Part shown: positions 1 through 10,152 of the stretch, one piece after another
How the letters are laid out: each line of letters starts with the position of its first letter
How positions within the stretch are numbered: the stretch's first letter is position 1
Virus record (IMG/VR): IMGVR_UViG_3300021079_000001
Coordinates: 47,401 to 111,400 of that record
Direction: 5' to 3' (one strand)
Source of the DNA: a virus
DNA length: 64,000 nucleotides
Position numbers and translations under genes: made by a program
Notes under the pieces: model-generated
What the model saw: the letters and a program-made list of their open reading frames with translations, nothing else
Told to the model about the DNA's origin: nothing
Databases searched by the model: none

Positions 1-1
1 A

Positions 2-3000
2 GAAGAAGCAGGTACTACGGAAGAAGCTAAGAGAGGTGATATAGAAAAGTATAAAAAGCTAAAGGTAGAACTTACAGGACAAGGTAAAACTTTTGAGATA
101 GAAGTTATAGGGGATAAAAGACCATTTTTACTCACTGTAGATATAGGAACTGGAAGGTTTACTCTTTGGGGAGATAAACAACCTGACGGAACATATAGAA
201 CTACACAAGATCTCCCCTCTGCTGAGGATGTACAAAAACTTGTAGATAAGTATATACCAAAGGAGTTATCAGATGCCCTGACAAAATGGAGTCAGGAGAG
301 AAACTCTGGTTCTTTAGAAACAAGACTTGATAGAGCAGATGTAGCAGAACAAGAAGTACTGAAACTTACAAAAAAACCTATAACTACAAATAGCTATGTA
401 CCACCATCTGCACCATTTCCTGATGCTAATCTGAGGACTATACAACCAGGTGAAGTAGCTGTACAAGATGCTGCTAAGAAAGAACAACTTGGGCAATTCC
501 TAAAAAGAGCATTACCACAACTTACTCTTCAGGAAAGTGATGATATTATCAGATTAGCAGGTAGACCTGAAGCATGGGGAATGACTAAAGGTAACCTCAT
601 TACACTTTATAAAAGTGCTCCTGAAGTAGCAGGATATCATGAATCATTCCATCCGGTTATAGATCTTCTTGCTACAAACAGAGAGAAGAAGGATATGTAT
701 AATGAGTTTAGAAATAGGAAGGGTGGTTTCTATGATTTGGAAAGTAGTAAGATGATCAGATATAAAGATGCTACTGATTTCCAGATTAATGACCAACTAT
801 CTGAAGAGTTTGGAAAATTCAAAGTCACTGGGCAGTTGATGGATGTAGCACCTATGAAGAAGAATTTCTTCCAGAGGCTGTGGAATGCATTGAAAGCATT
901 ATTCCATACACCTACTACTATACATGATATATTCCAGGCAGTAGAAAAAGGAGAGTTTGCTACAAGAGAACTTAGAGAATATAAAGGGACAGAAAACTTA
1001 TCAGCTATCAGGAGTCTGCAGGAGAAGGGTATATCAATGCAGACTATTAATACTACAGTAAGAGGTGTAGTGGGAATGGTAGGTGCCAGACTTAGGACAG
1101 AACCGGGTATATGGCAAAAGCTAAGGAAGGGTGAAATGACTGAAGATGATCTACTTAATCCTATAAAGGAAGAGCTTATCCGTACCAATTGGCATGATGT
1201 AGTTACTAACTGGGAAGATTTCCGTAAAGAGATCATAACTGTACTACATGCTAATGGTCTAAAATCAACTAAGGGTAAATTAGTAAAGGATGGTATCAAA
1301 AGCTCTGAAGATATTAAAGAGACGAGAGGGGAAGATGCTAACAACAAAGATTATGCTGTAGATAAATTAATGCTGGATTCTAAAGTTAATGCTGCAGCCG
1401 AAATAAGAGCGTTATACAATTTTAATATACACGCACAGTTTCCTCAAGATAGAAGGCATTCAAAGAGTAATAAACCATTACAGGAATATAATCCTGATAT
1501 GGAGTTACCACCAGCTATAAGAGAAACTAATGGTATGCCAAAAATGGTAGGAGATAATAAAGACTGGTATCTCACCATGTCAGCATTAGCTAATACTACA
1601 GGTCTGGAGAATATTAAAAAGAAGTTCAGAGAATTAGCTGCACAGAACCCTAATTTGGTACGTATATACAAAGCTGTATTCGGAGAAGAAGGGGCTCAGA
1701 TGACCATTGATCAGATCAAGTTGCAGAACTTATTTATAAAGACATTCAACAAGCAGAATATCAATGATATGATGACTGTTATTGAAGAGAATGGGAATGT
1801 CTTTGGTAATAATATTAATAAAAATGCTGCTGCTAGACAGAAAATAGGAGAGTTCTTATCTAATATCAGGGGAATGTACAATCCTGCCAAACCAAGTGAA
1901 AGTATTGTAGCAATAGATCGGTATGGTAATTACACTTTCAAAAAAGGCAGTGAACCTAAGTTATCTATAACTACTAATGCAGCACAAAATGAACGTAATG
2001 CTCTGCAGTTTCTAAAGAATATAGGATTTGAATTTCCTGAAAGTATATTCAAACGGTTAAAGAACCAGTCAGATAAAGAGAAAGTAGTAGGAGTTGCCAG
2101 TAAGATAGCAGGATTACTTCCTAAAATCTCCACTAAAGGCGGTGTATTCACTATGGAGTCTATGGATATACAAGGTCCTATTAATGAACTAGCCCGATTA
2201 TATGTAAAAGCTGCAGGTGATGATAAGTCTACTAACTACAGTAACATTAACAGTGAGTCTCAAAGTGCTTATACGGATTACAATAAAATAGCTGAAGTAG
2301 CTATTACTATTAACCAAGTTGGACATTGGGATCAATTACCTGATCACTACAAGACTGACCCATGGTGTCAAGAGTCTCAGTTAATGTCTAAAGGTGGTTT
2401 ATTGTTTCATGAAGATGGTAAGAAAAGAGATAATATGGATATTGTCCCTACTATTACCAGTGGCTTAAAAGTGGGTAACCGGGTAGTGACCAATGACCGG
2501 ATGAATATGGGTACACGTTTAGTACAAGGTATCAATATGAATGCTGAAGGTGTATTCTACAATATACTAAATGCAGATGCTAAAACTGAGTGGGGTCTAA
2601 ATATAGGTAATGGTAAGATGTATATATCTCCATCTACATATAGGATAAAGGCCGATAGAAATAAAAAAGTTAGCAAAATATTCAATGGTTACTTAAAAGC
2701 AGAGATAGAGACTATTAAAGATTTTGATAACCGTAGTCAATTCTCACAACTGAATAAGAAAGTAGGAGATACTGTTATAGGTAAACAGTTACGGTTCTTT
2801 AAGGATATGCTCCCTGAAGATATGGTCAAGAAGATAGAAGACTATGCTAACAGTGATAGTCCTATATCTACTTCCCAATTTGTAGAGTCTTTACCTGGTC
2901 TACAGGATGCTATAGAAGCACATATAGAAAAGCTGGTAAAATCCCAAAAAGAAGAACTGATAAAAGAAGGTGTTATAACTAACCACGAAAGTGGTATGTA

Positions 3001-6000
3001 TAACTTCTATGGGCTATCTTCAGATCATGTAGATAAAGAACTGCAGCTAGGTAAGAAACAAACAGAGGATGGTGTTACTGAAAGATTGTATAGTTCTGAA
3101 AACATTGATGATATCATTAGATTCAGAACACTTAACTACATGATTCATAATACTGAATTATTTAAAATGGTAGGAGGAGATCCTGGTATATGGACAGATA
3201 TAGCTAAAAGGTTTAAGTTATTCCAATCTGTTAAAGAGTTTACAGCTAATGGTACTAATACCGGCAGTTTAAGAGGAGTACAGGCAGACCATTACAACAA
3301 GGTGGGTGAACATCAGTTATTACCCGGACAAGCTGGATACACAGACTTTTCTGATACTTTGTATATACTTACTTATGCTGATGAGAAGAACATGCAGTCC
3401 TACAACCATGAACAACTTAATAAAGTTGCCGGTAGTGAGGAATACTCTAGCATGATTATCAACGATGGTCAATCTTATTTATCTCCTACAGCATATAGAC
3501 AACAGGGTATACGTAATGGTACATGGGATAATATTCCAGGGCAAGAAGATGCCTATCAGTATGATATGGCCAAATTCAGGCAAGATGCTGATAAAAGGTA
3601 TAAAGCAGGAGAAAGTAAGTTTGAAGGATTTCAATATACAGATGATGCTGCAGGTAAGTCATTGAGAACTGCAGATGAAAAATTAGTACAGAAAGGTGAC
3701 CCCGATATATATGGTTCTACATATATCAAGAAACCTATGGCTATAGGCAACTACGCATTAACTGATAGATTAACACCATACGCCATTAAGACCTCTTCAT
3801 TGGGACTTACCTGGGGTCTTGTAGAAGGTAAAATGCTAGAAGATAAATTCCTTTATATGTTAAAGGAAAATATAGGACATATGGGTTCTATTTCACAGTT
3901 GAAAATAGGTGGTCTTGTAGATCCACCTAGCCTATATAACAAGGAAGGTAAGTTTGGATTAACAGAGATGGATGCAAAGGCCCACAGGATGCCAATATCA
4001 TGGAGTGACTGGGGTATTATATCTGAAACAGCTGGTGAACACCATGAAGTAAGTATGGTAAGTCAAGCTAATAAACTGATTACACAGACATTATTCAGCA
4101 ATTCTACACCAGTCACTTTTAAAGGTACACCTGAAGATTGGTCAAGATTACCTGAAAATAAAAAACTAGAGAATGAACAATATCGTCAATATAAAGAGAT
4201 TAATAGTTCATTAAGTGCTTTATCTAAGAAAGGTGAAGAGGAGATAATGCATATAGCCGGACTAGTACAAGTAGCTGGAGGTTATAAGGTAGAACAACTG
4301 GGTAATATTGTTACATATATATCAGGTGAAGTAGCCAGAAGAGAACAAGCTGCTAATATTAAAGACGGGTTAGATGTAGAATATGATGAGAATACCGAGA
4401 CTGAAAAACTATTGAATCCTATAGAGTCATTGCCCAACTTCTCTCAGGTAAAGAATATTATCAATTCTCTAATAGATAAAAAGATAACCAGAAGAAAAGT
4501 TAATGGTGGCCAGAAAATAATAGTATCTGTAGTAGGATTTGAAAATAACGAAGATGGTATACGTAGAGATAAAGATACAGGTAAACTTATAGCAGACAGA
4601 TTAACATTCCATGAGTTAGTAGAAAATGGTAAAAAGGTTACCAGGATGCAGGTATTTATGCCAAACTTTATGAAGGCTAAGTTAGAAAAGAACTGGGCTG
4701 AAAAAGGTATAACACCACCATCTAAGAAGGCATTATTTAAATATCTGAGTTCTAAAGAAGGTAATGAATTATTAGTAGGTCTCGGTTTTCGTATACCTGT
4801 AGAAGGATTGAACTTCATGTCATCTTTTGAAATAGTTCCATTCCGAGAAGAAAATATTATTAAAGGTATAGAAGGTGAAATGTTTATGCCTTCTTCATAC
4901 GGAGATGCTATAGTAGTACCTGCAGAAATGTCTACTAAGGATAGCTCTGACTTTGACGTGGATAAGATATCTACATATCTACCTAATTTTTATACAGATG
5001 AAAAAGGATTGCCACGAATGTTCAAGTTTATTGATTATGATATTGCAGGTGATCATGATAAAGAACTTACAGCAATATGGGAACAGAAAAAACAGCTGTT
5101 GCCTGATAATATAGAAGATGCTGATGACTTATTTGAACAAGTATCAGAAGGTGTATCCGGTAAGACTATCCGTGAGTTATCAAGAATGGAAAAAGAGTTA
5201 GCTAAAAAGATAAAAGCTCTTGACCAATCATTAGAAGATTTCTTAAAGGAAAATAGAGGTAAATCTCCATATGATGTTAATAGCAAAGAAGCTATAGAAA
5301 ACAAGTTACAAATGGATATGGATGGTGTTCTTAGGCATCCTGATAACTTTGATCAGCTGGTGCATGTGAACAGTGCAGAACAAATGAAGAAGGCTACTAA
5401 AGATATCCAGAAGCTGAAAGAGAGTCAATTGCCTGATGACAAAAAGACACAATCCAGGGATAAGGATGATATCAATTATTCTGAAGTACTAGATCCTGTA
5501 TATGTATCACAACAACGTCAGGATATGTTGGATAGTAAGTATAGGATAGGTATAGGTGCACAGAATAATACTGGTCACTCTTTAGCTCAAAGTGCCAAGT
5601 ATCCTATAGTAGTAAGAGGTACTAAGTTAACAGAAAAAGATGCCGAATTAATACCAGTAGGTGCAGATGGTAAATTAGACTGGCAAATACATCTTCCCCA
5701 TAATGATGCTACTAAATTATGGTATGATAGAAACAGTAATACATGGAAAGATGCTGTAGCTACCTTATCTGGTAATAAAGTTAACAATCAATATATAGCA
5801 GAGTTACTTGCACAGTATATAGATGGTGCTGTTGATGGTCCTAAAGATCCATGGTTAATGAAAGTCTTCCCTTCACAAGATGCATTATCTACAGCAGTAT
5901 TTCTTACTCGTACAGGTGTACCTATTAATGATGTAGTATTGCTGATACACCAACCTGCAGTTCTTAAACTAATAGAAGAGCGTAATAAATACCAGACTCG

Positions 6001-8104
6001 TAGAAACCTTGATCCTAATGCCAGAGTACCTAGAAAAGAGGTAGTGAATAATGTAAGGAGTTTATATCCAGGTAATTGGATGCCTGTATCTGGTAACTTA
6101 GATAGGAATATCATGAAAGAGCAAGTGGCTCTGAGTGGTGCTAATAAAAAAGTTGATAATGCTTTCCAACAACAAGTGTTGACAGAATACTTAAAGTATG
6201 AGATGTATGCCAACCATGCTTTTAGAACACAAATAGGAACACCATATGATCTTATAAGTTCTCCAGATGCAGCTACTATGTATGCACAAAATAGAGCGTA
6301 TGAAAACTCTTTACAAAACAATGTAATATCCTCACCTATTAATATAGTAGAAGATAGTTTTCTAGCTGCTAGAAAGAAAAGTCTTAATGAAGCAGTAAAA
6401 ATGATAGGTGCTGTTATGGAAAGTTCTTCAGAAGCATTTATAAAACAAATTGAACCAATATGGAAAGCTCTTACTCATCCTGATGTAATAATGAAAAATG
6501 ATGACAGGATTGCATCTATGAATAAAGCCATTGTAAAATTCGTAGATTTTTTATCAAGTAGGTACCACATGCCTACAGGTATACCGATTGCTGATGGTAT
6601 AAAACAACTCATGATGAGTAATGCTATACCCAAGTTATTGAAAGAGGCACAGCTAAAACATCCTGATAATAAAGCTATACAAGCACTTAGTGTAGATATA
6701 CCTATATTCTCCAGGGACATGAAGAATGTGGTTATGTTCAAAAAACCAAAAGGTGCTGATGCTGATATGCTTACACAATACTTCAGAGAGTTTAGAGATT
6801 TTGGTCCTGAAGAGAAAAAGTTGTACGATAACCTTGTAATACTGGATAGACTACAATATGGTGCTACTGATAGGTTGAAAGCGTATGGCAAGTTCATACC
6901 TGCTGAAGATGCAGTTATTGCTCCTAAAGCTGGAATGAAAATGCTCAATGACATACCTTCAGCTGTACAGACATTTATAGAGACTAACCAATTCTATAAG
7001 AACGGTTGGAATGATGAAGAACTTGTACCATCTGTTAAGAAGTTTAATAGAAGTAAGAATATAGAAGGGTTAAAAAACAGAGTAGTTACACTAAAGAAAG
7101 GGAGTTGGGGTTCTACATCAGCGGCAGTTAAGATATGGGAATATATCAATCCGGATACAGGTAGGAAATACACAGATAGAGAAGTTGAAGAACTAGCACT
7201 AAAAGGGTTTAAACCTAAAACTGTACCTGAATTATACCGTAGAATAGAAAATAGTGAAGGAGAGCCTGTGATAATTAAAGATGCTAAAGGTGTAGAGTAC
7301 TACTCCTATAAACAGATTAATGCACTAGGAGATGGGCCTAACTTACAGGAATATTATGAAGATAATAGACCATCTGTACGTGATATGCATTTTAAAATAG
7401 AAGAAGAGGATAATAATAAAGTAAGATCAGCATTAGAAAAAGATGGATGGCAGATGGAAGAACCTGTAAAGAAAGAAGTGTTAGATGCTATGAAATCTCA
7501 ACAACCTGTAGTACCTTCACAGCGTATAACTAGTAGTAGAGTGAAACCTAACGAAAAGGGTGAGTATAATATATATGCAGGTACTGGAGAGAATGTAACA
7601 CTCTCTAATATGACTAATAGACCATTCACTATAGGAGGGTCTGAGTACAAGTCGGTTGAACAGTACTTCCAACTACAAAAGTATCAGATAGCTGGAGTAA
7701 TAGAACCTATAAGTGAGCAATACTCAGCACAAGTATACAAGAAGATAGGAGAGATGGCAGATGCTATAGATAAACCGAATATATCAGGATATGAAGCTAA
7801 GAAGCTAGGAGGCATTAGAATACCCAACAGTAAGTTCGATGAAGTATTCTGGGATAAGGAGGGTAAACAAGCTATGAAGACAGCTATGAAAGAGTCATTC
7901 AAGCAGAATCCAGAGTCACTCAGAGATCTACTGGCTACCGGGGATGCTAAGTTGACTCATACACAGGATAAAGGGAAATGGGGTGCTGAATTCCCTAGAC
8001 TACTGACCGAAGTACGTGATGAACTACGTAAGACAGAGAAACTACTAGAACCTTCGAACCTGAAGGAACAGAATAAAGCAGATGAATGGAAACCTAAGTG
8101 CTAA
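2..8104 (+). CDS. Giant virion RNA polymerase protein with C-terminal NADAR domain (5' end outside window)
   Basis: The frame is open from the left edge, so the first ATG at 581 is internal; 2700 residues are visible. A zincin-like H-E-S-F-H lies at visible residues 213-217. The RNA polymerase core carries D-F-D-V-D at 1650-1654, preceded by a double-psi-barrel-like stretch ending in IVVPAEM. In crAss-like phages this aspartate triad binds the catalytic Mg, and the polymerase is packaged and injected to transcribe early genes. Residues about 2520-2680 match the NADAR/YbiA family: an LSN...PF...VEQYFQLQK block (E2553 at the catalytic position) and an LLATG...KWG block. NADAR enzymes remove ADP-ribose from guanine or small substrates. 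Role in host takeover is known for the polymerase; an anti-defence role for NADAR is my inference. The next gene starts 4 nt downstream. Confidence 0.9.
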   Translation, partial: EEAGTTEEAKRGDIEKYKKLKVELTGQGKTFEIEVIGDKRPFLLTVDIGTGRFTLWGDKQPDGTYRTTQDLPSAEDVQKLVDKYIPKELSDALTKWSQERNSGSLETRLDRADVAEQEVLKLTKKPITTNSYVPPSAPFPDANLRTIQPGEVAVQDAAKKEQLGQFLKRALPQLTLQESDDIIRLAGRPEAWGMTKGNLITLYKSAPEVAGYHESFHPVIDLLATNREKKDMYNEFRNRKGGFYDLESSKMIRYKDATDFQINDQLSEEFGKFKVTGQLMDVAPMKKNFFQRLWNALKALFHTPTTIHDIFQAVEKGEFATRELREYKGTENLSAIRSLQEKGISMQTINTTVRGVVGMVGARLRTEPGIWQKLRKGEMTEDDLLNPIKEELIRTNWHDVVTNWEDFRKEIITVLHANGLKSTKGKLVKDGIKSSEDIKETRGEDANNKDYAVDKLMLDSKVNAAAEIRALYNFNIHAQFPQDRRHSKSNKPLQEYNPDMELPPAIRETNGMPKMVGDNKDWYLTMSALANTTGLENIKKKFRELAAQNPNLVRIYKAVFGEEGAQMTIDQIKLQNLFIKTFNKQNINDMMTVIEENGNVFGNNINKNAAARQKIGEFLSNIRGMYNPAKPSESIVAIDRYGNYTFKKGSEPKLSITTNAAQNERNALQFLKNIGFEFPESIFKRLKNQSDKEKVVGVASKIAGLLPKISTKGGVFTMESMDIQGPINELARLYVKAAGDDKSTNYSNINSESQSAYTDYNKIAEVAITINQVGHWDQLPDHYKTDPWCQESQLMSKGGLLFHEDGKKRDNMDIVPTITSGLKVGNRVVTNDRMNMGTRLVQGINMNAEGVFYNILNADAKTEWGLNIGNGKMYISPSTYRIKADRNKKVSKIFNGYLKAEIETIKDFDNRSQFSQLNKKVGDTVIGKQLRFFKDMLPEDMVKKIEDYANSDSPISTSQFVESLPGLQDAIEAHIEKLVKSQKEELIKEGVITNHESGMYNFYGLSSDHVDKELQLGKKQTEDGVTERLYSSENIDDIIRFRTLNYMIHNTELFKMVGGDPGIWTDIAKRFKLFQSVKEFTANGTNTGSLRGVQADHYNKVGEHQLLPGQAGYTDFSDTLYILTYADEKNMQSYNHEQLNKVAGSEEYSSMIINDGQSYLSPTAYRQQGIRNGTWDNIPGQEDAYQYDMAKFRQDADKRYKAGESKFEGFQYTDDAAGKSLRTADEKLVQKGDPDIYGSTYIKKPMAIGNYALTDRLTPYAIKTSSLGLTWGLVEGKMLEDKFLYMLKENIGHMGSISQLKIGGLVDPPSLYNKEGKFGLTEMDAKAHRMPISWSDWGIISETAGEHHEVSMVSQANKLITQTLFSNSTPVTFKGTPEDWSRLPENKKLENEQYRQYKEINSSLSALSKKGEEEIMHIAGLVQVAGGYKVEQLGNIVTYISGEVARREQAANIKDGLDVEYDENTETEKLLNPIESLPNFSQVKNIINSLIDKKITRRKVNGGQKIIVSVVGFENNEDGIRRDKDTGKLIADRLTFHELVENGKKVTRMQVFMPNFMKAKLEKNWAEKGITPPSKKALFKYLSSKEGNELLVGLGFRIPVEGLNFMSSFEIVPFREENIIKGIEGEMFMPSSYGDAIVVPAEMSTKDSSDFDVDKISTYLPNFYTDEKGLPRMFKFIDYDIAGDHDKELTAIWEQKKQLLPDNIEDADDLFEQVSEGVSGKTIRELSRMEKELAKKIKALDQSLEDFLKENRGKSPYDVNSKEAIENKLQMDMDGVLRHPDNFDQLVHVNSAEQMKKATKDIQKLKESQLPDDKKTQSRDKDDINYSEVLDPVYVSQQRQDMLDSKYRIGIGAQNNTGHSLAQSAKYPIVVRGTKLTEKDAELIPVGADGKLDWQIHLPHNDATKLWYDRNSNTWKDAVATLSGNKVNNQYIAELLAQYIDGAVDGPKDPWLMKVFPSQDALSTAVFLTRTGVPINDVVLLIHQPAVLKLIEERNKYQTRRNLDPNARVPRKEVVNNVRSLYPGNWMPVSGNLDRNIMKEQVALSGANKKVDNAFQQQVLTEYLKYEMYANHAFRTQIGTPYDLISSPDAATMYAQNRAYENSLQNNVISSPINIVEDSFLAARKKSLNEAVKMIGAVMESSSEAFIKQIEPIWKALTHPDVIMKNDDRIASMNKAIVKFVDFLSSRYHMPTGIPIADGIKQLMMSNAIPKLLKEAQLKHPDNKAIQALSVDIPIFSRDMKNVVMFKKPKGADADMLTQYFREFRDFGPEEKKLYDNLVILDRLQYGATDRLKAYGKFIPAEDAVIAPKAGMKMLNDIPSAVQTFIETNQFYKNGWNDEELVPSVKKFNRSKNIEGLKNRVVTLKKGSWGSTSAAVKIWEYINPDTGRKYTDREVEELALKGFKPKTVPELYRRIENSEGEPVIIKDAKGVEYYSYKQINALGDGPNLQEYYEDNRPSVRDMHFKIEEEDNNKVRSALEKDGWQMEEPVKKEVLDAMKSQQPVVPSQRITSSRVKPNEKGEYNIYAGTGENVTLSNMTNRPFTIGGSEYKSVEQYFQLQKYQIAGVIEPISEQYSAQVYKKIGEMADAIDKPNISGYEAKKLGGIRIPNSKFDEVFWDKEGKQAMKTAMKESFKQNPESLRDLLATGDAKLTHTQDKGKWGAEFPRLLTEVRDELRKTEKLLEPSNLKEQNKADEWKPKC

Positions 8105-8107
8105 TAT

Positions 8108-8497
8108 ATGGACGGTACTAAGAACATACGAATAGAGTTCCTCGAACCCCATCAAATGAGGTATATTACCGTTGGTGACTATTTCGAAACTGATACTGAA
8201 ATCGTATTTCAGATAGTGAAACAGAATGACCCCCGTAAGAATCTACTAATAGCACTACATGAGTATATTGAGTACACACTATGCACTGATCGGGATATAA
8301 CAGAGCAGGAGATCATGGAATTTGATCTGCAATGGGAAAAGAATCACCCAACAGGGTTAGATGACGGTATAGAGCCCGGAGATGACCCCAAGGCACCATA
8401 TCGAAATGAGCACAGAATAGCAGAGAATTTCGAGAGACAACTGGCAGAGTACCTTGGAATAATATGGAAGGAATATGAAGACAACTTAATATACTAA
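8108..8497 (+). CDS. Small protein with HExxE metal-binding pattern
   Basis: 129 residues. Visible are A-L-H-E-Y-I-E-Y near residue 60, an acidic linker EPGDDP, and E-H-R-I-A-E-N-F-E-R about 45 residues later. The HExxE plus later H/E resembles small phage proteins with a zincin-like fold, but proteolysis is not shown. It sits between the polymerase stop and the ATP-grasp gene with 2-4 nt gaps, so it is probably co-transcribed with virion genes. No secretion signal or membrane segment is seen. It could equally be a structural metal-binding protein. Confidence 0.65.
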   Translation: MDGTKNIRIEFLEPHQMRYITVGDYFETDTEIVFQIVKQNDPRKNLLIALHEYIEYTLCTDRDITEQEIMEFDLQWEKNHPTGLDDGIEPGDDPKAPYRNEHRIAENFERQLAEYLGIIWKEYEDNLIY

Positions 8498-8498
8498 T

Positions 8499-9785
8499 AT
8501 GGCTAATCTCAAAGACAAAACACTGTTATATGTCTGTTCGGGTGGATTTTTTGAAACTGCTCTATCTTTGGCTGACTACTATAAGGAGGTACTATACTAT
8601 GTACAGTGGACATCAGGGTTCCCGGGTATGGATAAGTGCGTGGTAGGTAGTGAATATAAGAACGGCAAGGTACTGGATACATTCGATGGTAAACCACTAC
8701 GAAGAGTGTACGACATATATAGTCATCTGGAGGAAGTTGATATCATCATGTACTCTGATGTCTATGATGGTGAACAGGCAGAGTTCTTCAGGGGTCTGGG
8801 ATATCCTGTAGTATCAGCAGGTAAAGGAGCTGAACTGGAACTGGATAGGTGGAAGTGTAAGATGGAGTTCAAGGGAGCTGGAATGGATGTTAACCCTGCT
8901 AAGAGAGTAATAGGTATAGATGCACTCCGTGAAGAACTCATGAAGGTAAAGGACAGGTATGTAAAAATTTCCAGGTTCCGGAAACAGACTGAGACATTCC
9001 ACCATAATGAGTATATACTTACTGAACCATTGTTGAGCAAGATGGAGCACGAAATGGGTCCCATGAGTAAGATCATAGAGTTCATTATCGAAGAGCCTAT
9101 AGATGCTGTAGTAGAGGAAGGTTGTGATATGTACTCAGTCTCAGGTAAGTACCCTCAGATGCTACTAGCAGGTGTAGAGATCAAGGATACTGGATATGCT
9201 GGTATGATAATGCCCTATGATAAGTTATCCAAAGGAGTTAAAGAGACTAATGCACAGATATCTGGTATTCTCAAGAAGGTAAAGTATCAAGGATTCATCA
9301 GTACAGAAGTACGTACTACTAAGAGCAAGGAGCACTACCTTATAGATATGAGTTGCAGATTGCCTCAGCCACCTTCAGCACTGTATGGAGAGATGTTCGA
9401 TAACCTAGGTGATATAGTATGGGCACTAGGACAGAGAGAGGTCATAGATGTGAAACCAAAGGCTGTATACGGGTTATATTGTACTATATATAGTGAATGG
9501 TATCAAAAAGATCATCAGGCTATTTACTTTCCAGAAAAATACCGTAATAATGTTAAATTGTCTCAACCATTGAAAATAGACGGACAATACTATTGTCTAA
9601 ATTTCAATAACCATCCAGAATGTGGGTCAATAGTTACTGTAGGTGGTTCATTTGAGGATTGTAAGAAACAGATGGAAGAAATAGCCAAAGAAGTAAAAGG
9701 GTATGGGGTATCAGTGAAGACAGATAGTATAGATACTGCTATTGAGGAATTTGCTAAAATGATGAAAGGAAATGGCACTAAATAG
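8499..9785 (+). CDS. ATP-grasp (PurD-like) ligase-fold protein
   Basis: 428 residues. The N-terminal third looks like a nucleotide-binding alpha/beta domain. The centre and C-terminus resemble the ATP-grasp fold of phosphoribosylamine-glycine ligase: a GKGAELELDRWKCK block, then FIIEEPIDAVVEEG, then GFISTEVR...YLIDMSCRLPQPPSALYGEM, where E and D residues would bind Mg-ATP. Such enzymes join a carboxylate to an amine. The substrate is unknown; purine synthesis is unlikely given the virion-gene setting, and peptide or small-molecule modification is possible. It overlaps the next gene by 14 nt. Confidence 0.6.
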   Translation: MANLKDKTLLYVCSGGFFETALSLADYYKEVLYYVQWTSGFPGMDKCVVGSEYKNGKVLDTFDGKPLRRVYDIYSHLEEVDIIMYSDVYDGEQAEFFRGLGYPVVSAGKGAELELDRWKCKMEFKGAGMDVNPAKRVIGIDALREELMKVKDRYVKISRFRKQTETFHHNEYILTEPLLSKMEHEMGPMSKIIEFIIEEPIDAVVEEGCDMYSVSGKYPQMLLAGVEIKDTGYAGMIMPYDKLSKGVKETNAQISGILKKVKYQGFISTEVRTTKSKEHYLIDMSCRLPQPPSALYGEMFDNLGDIVWALGQREVIDVKPKAVYGLYCTIYSEWYQKDHQAIYFPEKYRNNVKLSQPLKIDGQYYCLNFNNHPECGSIVTVGGSFEDCKKQMEEIAKEVKGYGVSVKTDSIDTAIEEFAKMMKGNGTK

Positions 9786-10152
9786 TACTACAGTCAATGC
9801 GCAGATGTTCCAGAAACAACCTAAGAAGGAGGTTATGGGTCTACGTCAACTCTCCAGGGAATTGATGATGAGTGAGTATACTGTAGCTGAATATCCCGGG
9901 TTAGTGCTAAAGTTCCTACATGGAGGTATACTACAGGTAAAAGGAAAAGAAAGTACCCCACGTATATACCGGTATACCCTAGCCCATACTGAAGGGGTAT
10001 ACAGGATGACTACAGCCCCTCATCTGCTCAATGAACCCTGTACTATGGACATGAAGATAATGAAGAACCACATGACCCTCAGTAACACAGATGGTACAGA
10101 AATAATACATCTTAACAAAATTAAAATATGTGCATACGATAACTCAAAATAG
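9772..10152 (+). CDS. Unknown small protein interrupted at its 3' end by a homing endonuclease gene
   Basis: 126 residues, no recognised domain; mostly beta-type and basic. The ATG lies inside the end of the ATP-grasp gene, suggesting coupled translation. Its last codons encode KIKICAYDNSK, and a recoded copy of this ending (KIRVKAYDNSK) closes the endonuclease that follows. The endonuclease gene therefore appears to have entered at the 3' end of this gene and displaced its original terminus. Confidence 0.7.
   Translation: MALNSTTVNAQMFQKQPKKEVMGLRQLSRELMMSEYTVAEYPGLVLKFLHGGILQVKGKESTPRIYRYTLAHTEGVYRMTTAPHLLNEPCTMDMKIMKNHMTLSNTDGTEIIHLNKIKICAYDNSK
10117..10152 (+). repeat. Recoded 3'-end duplication, copy 1 (copy 2 at 11090-11125)
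   Basis: Twelve codons at the end of the upstream gene are matched at protein level by the last twelve codons of the endonuclease gene (KI-K/R-I/V-x-AYDNSK-stop). GCATACGATAA is identical in both; flanking codons differ, often synonymously (AACTCAAAA against AATAGCAAG). This fits insertion with replacement of the host-gene terminus. Confidence 0.7.

Noticed and set aside
581-583. ATG at 581 as start of the polymerase gene
   Set aside because: The same frame is open without a stop back to nt 2 and encodes plausible protein, so the start lies outside the window.
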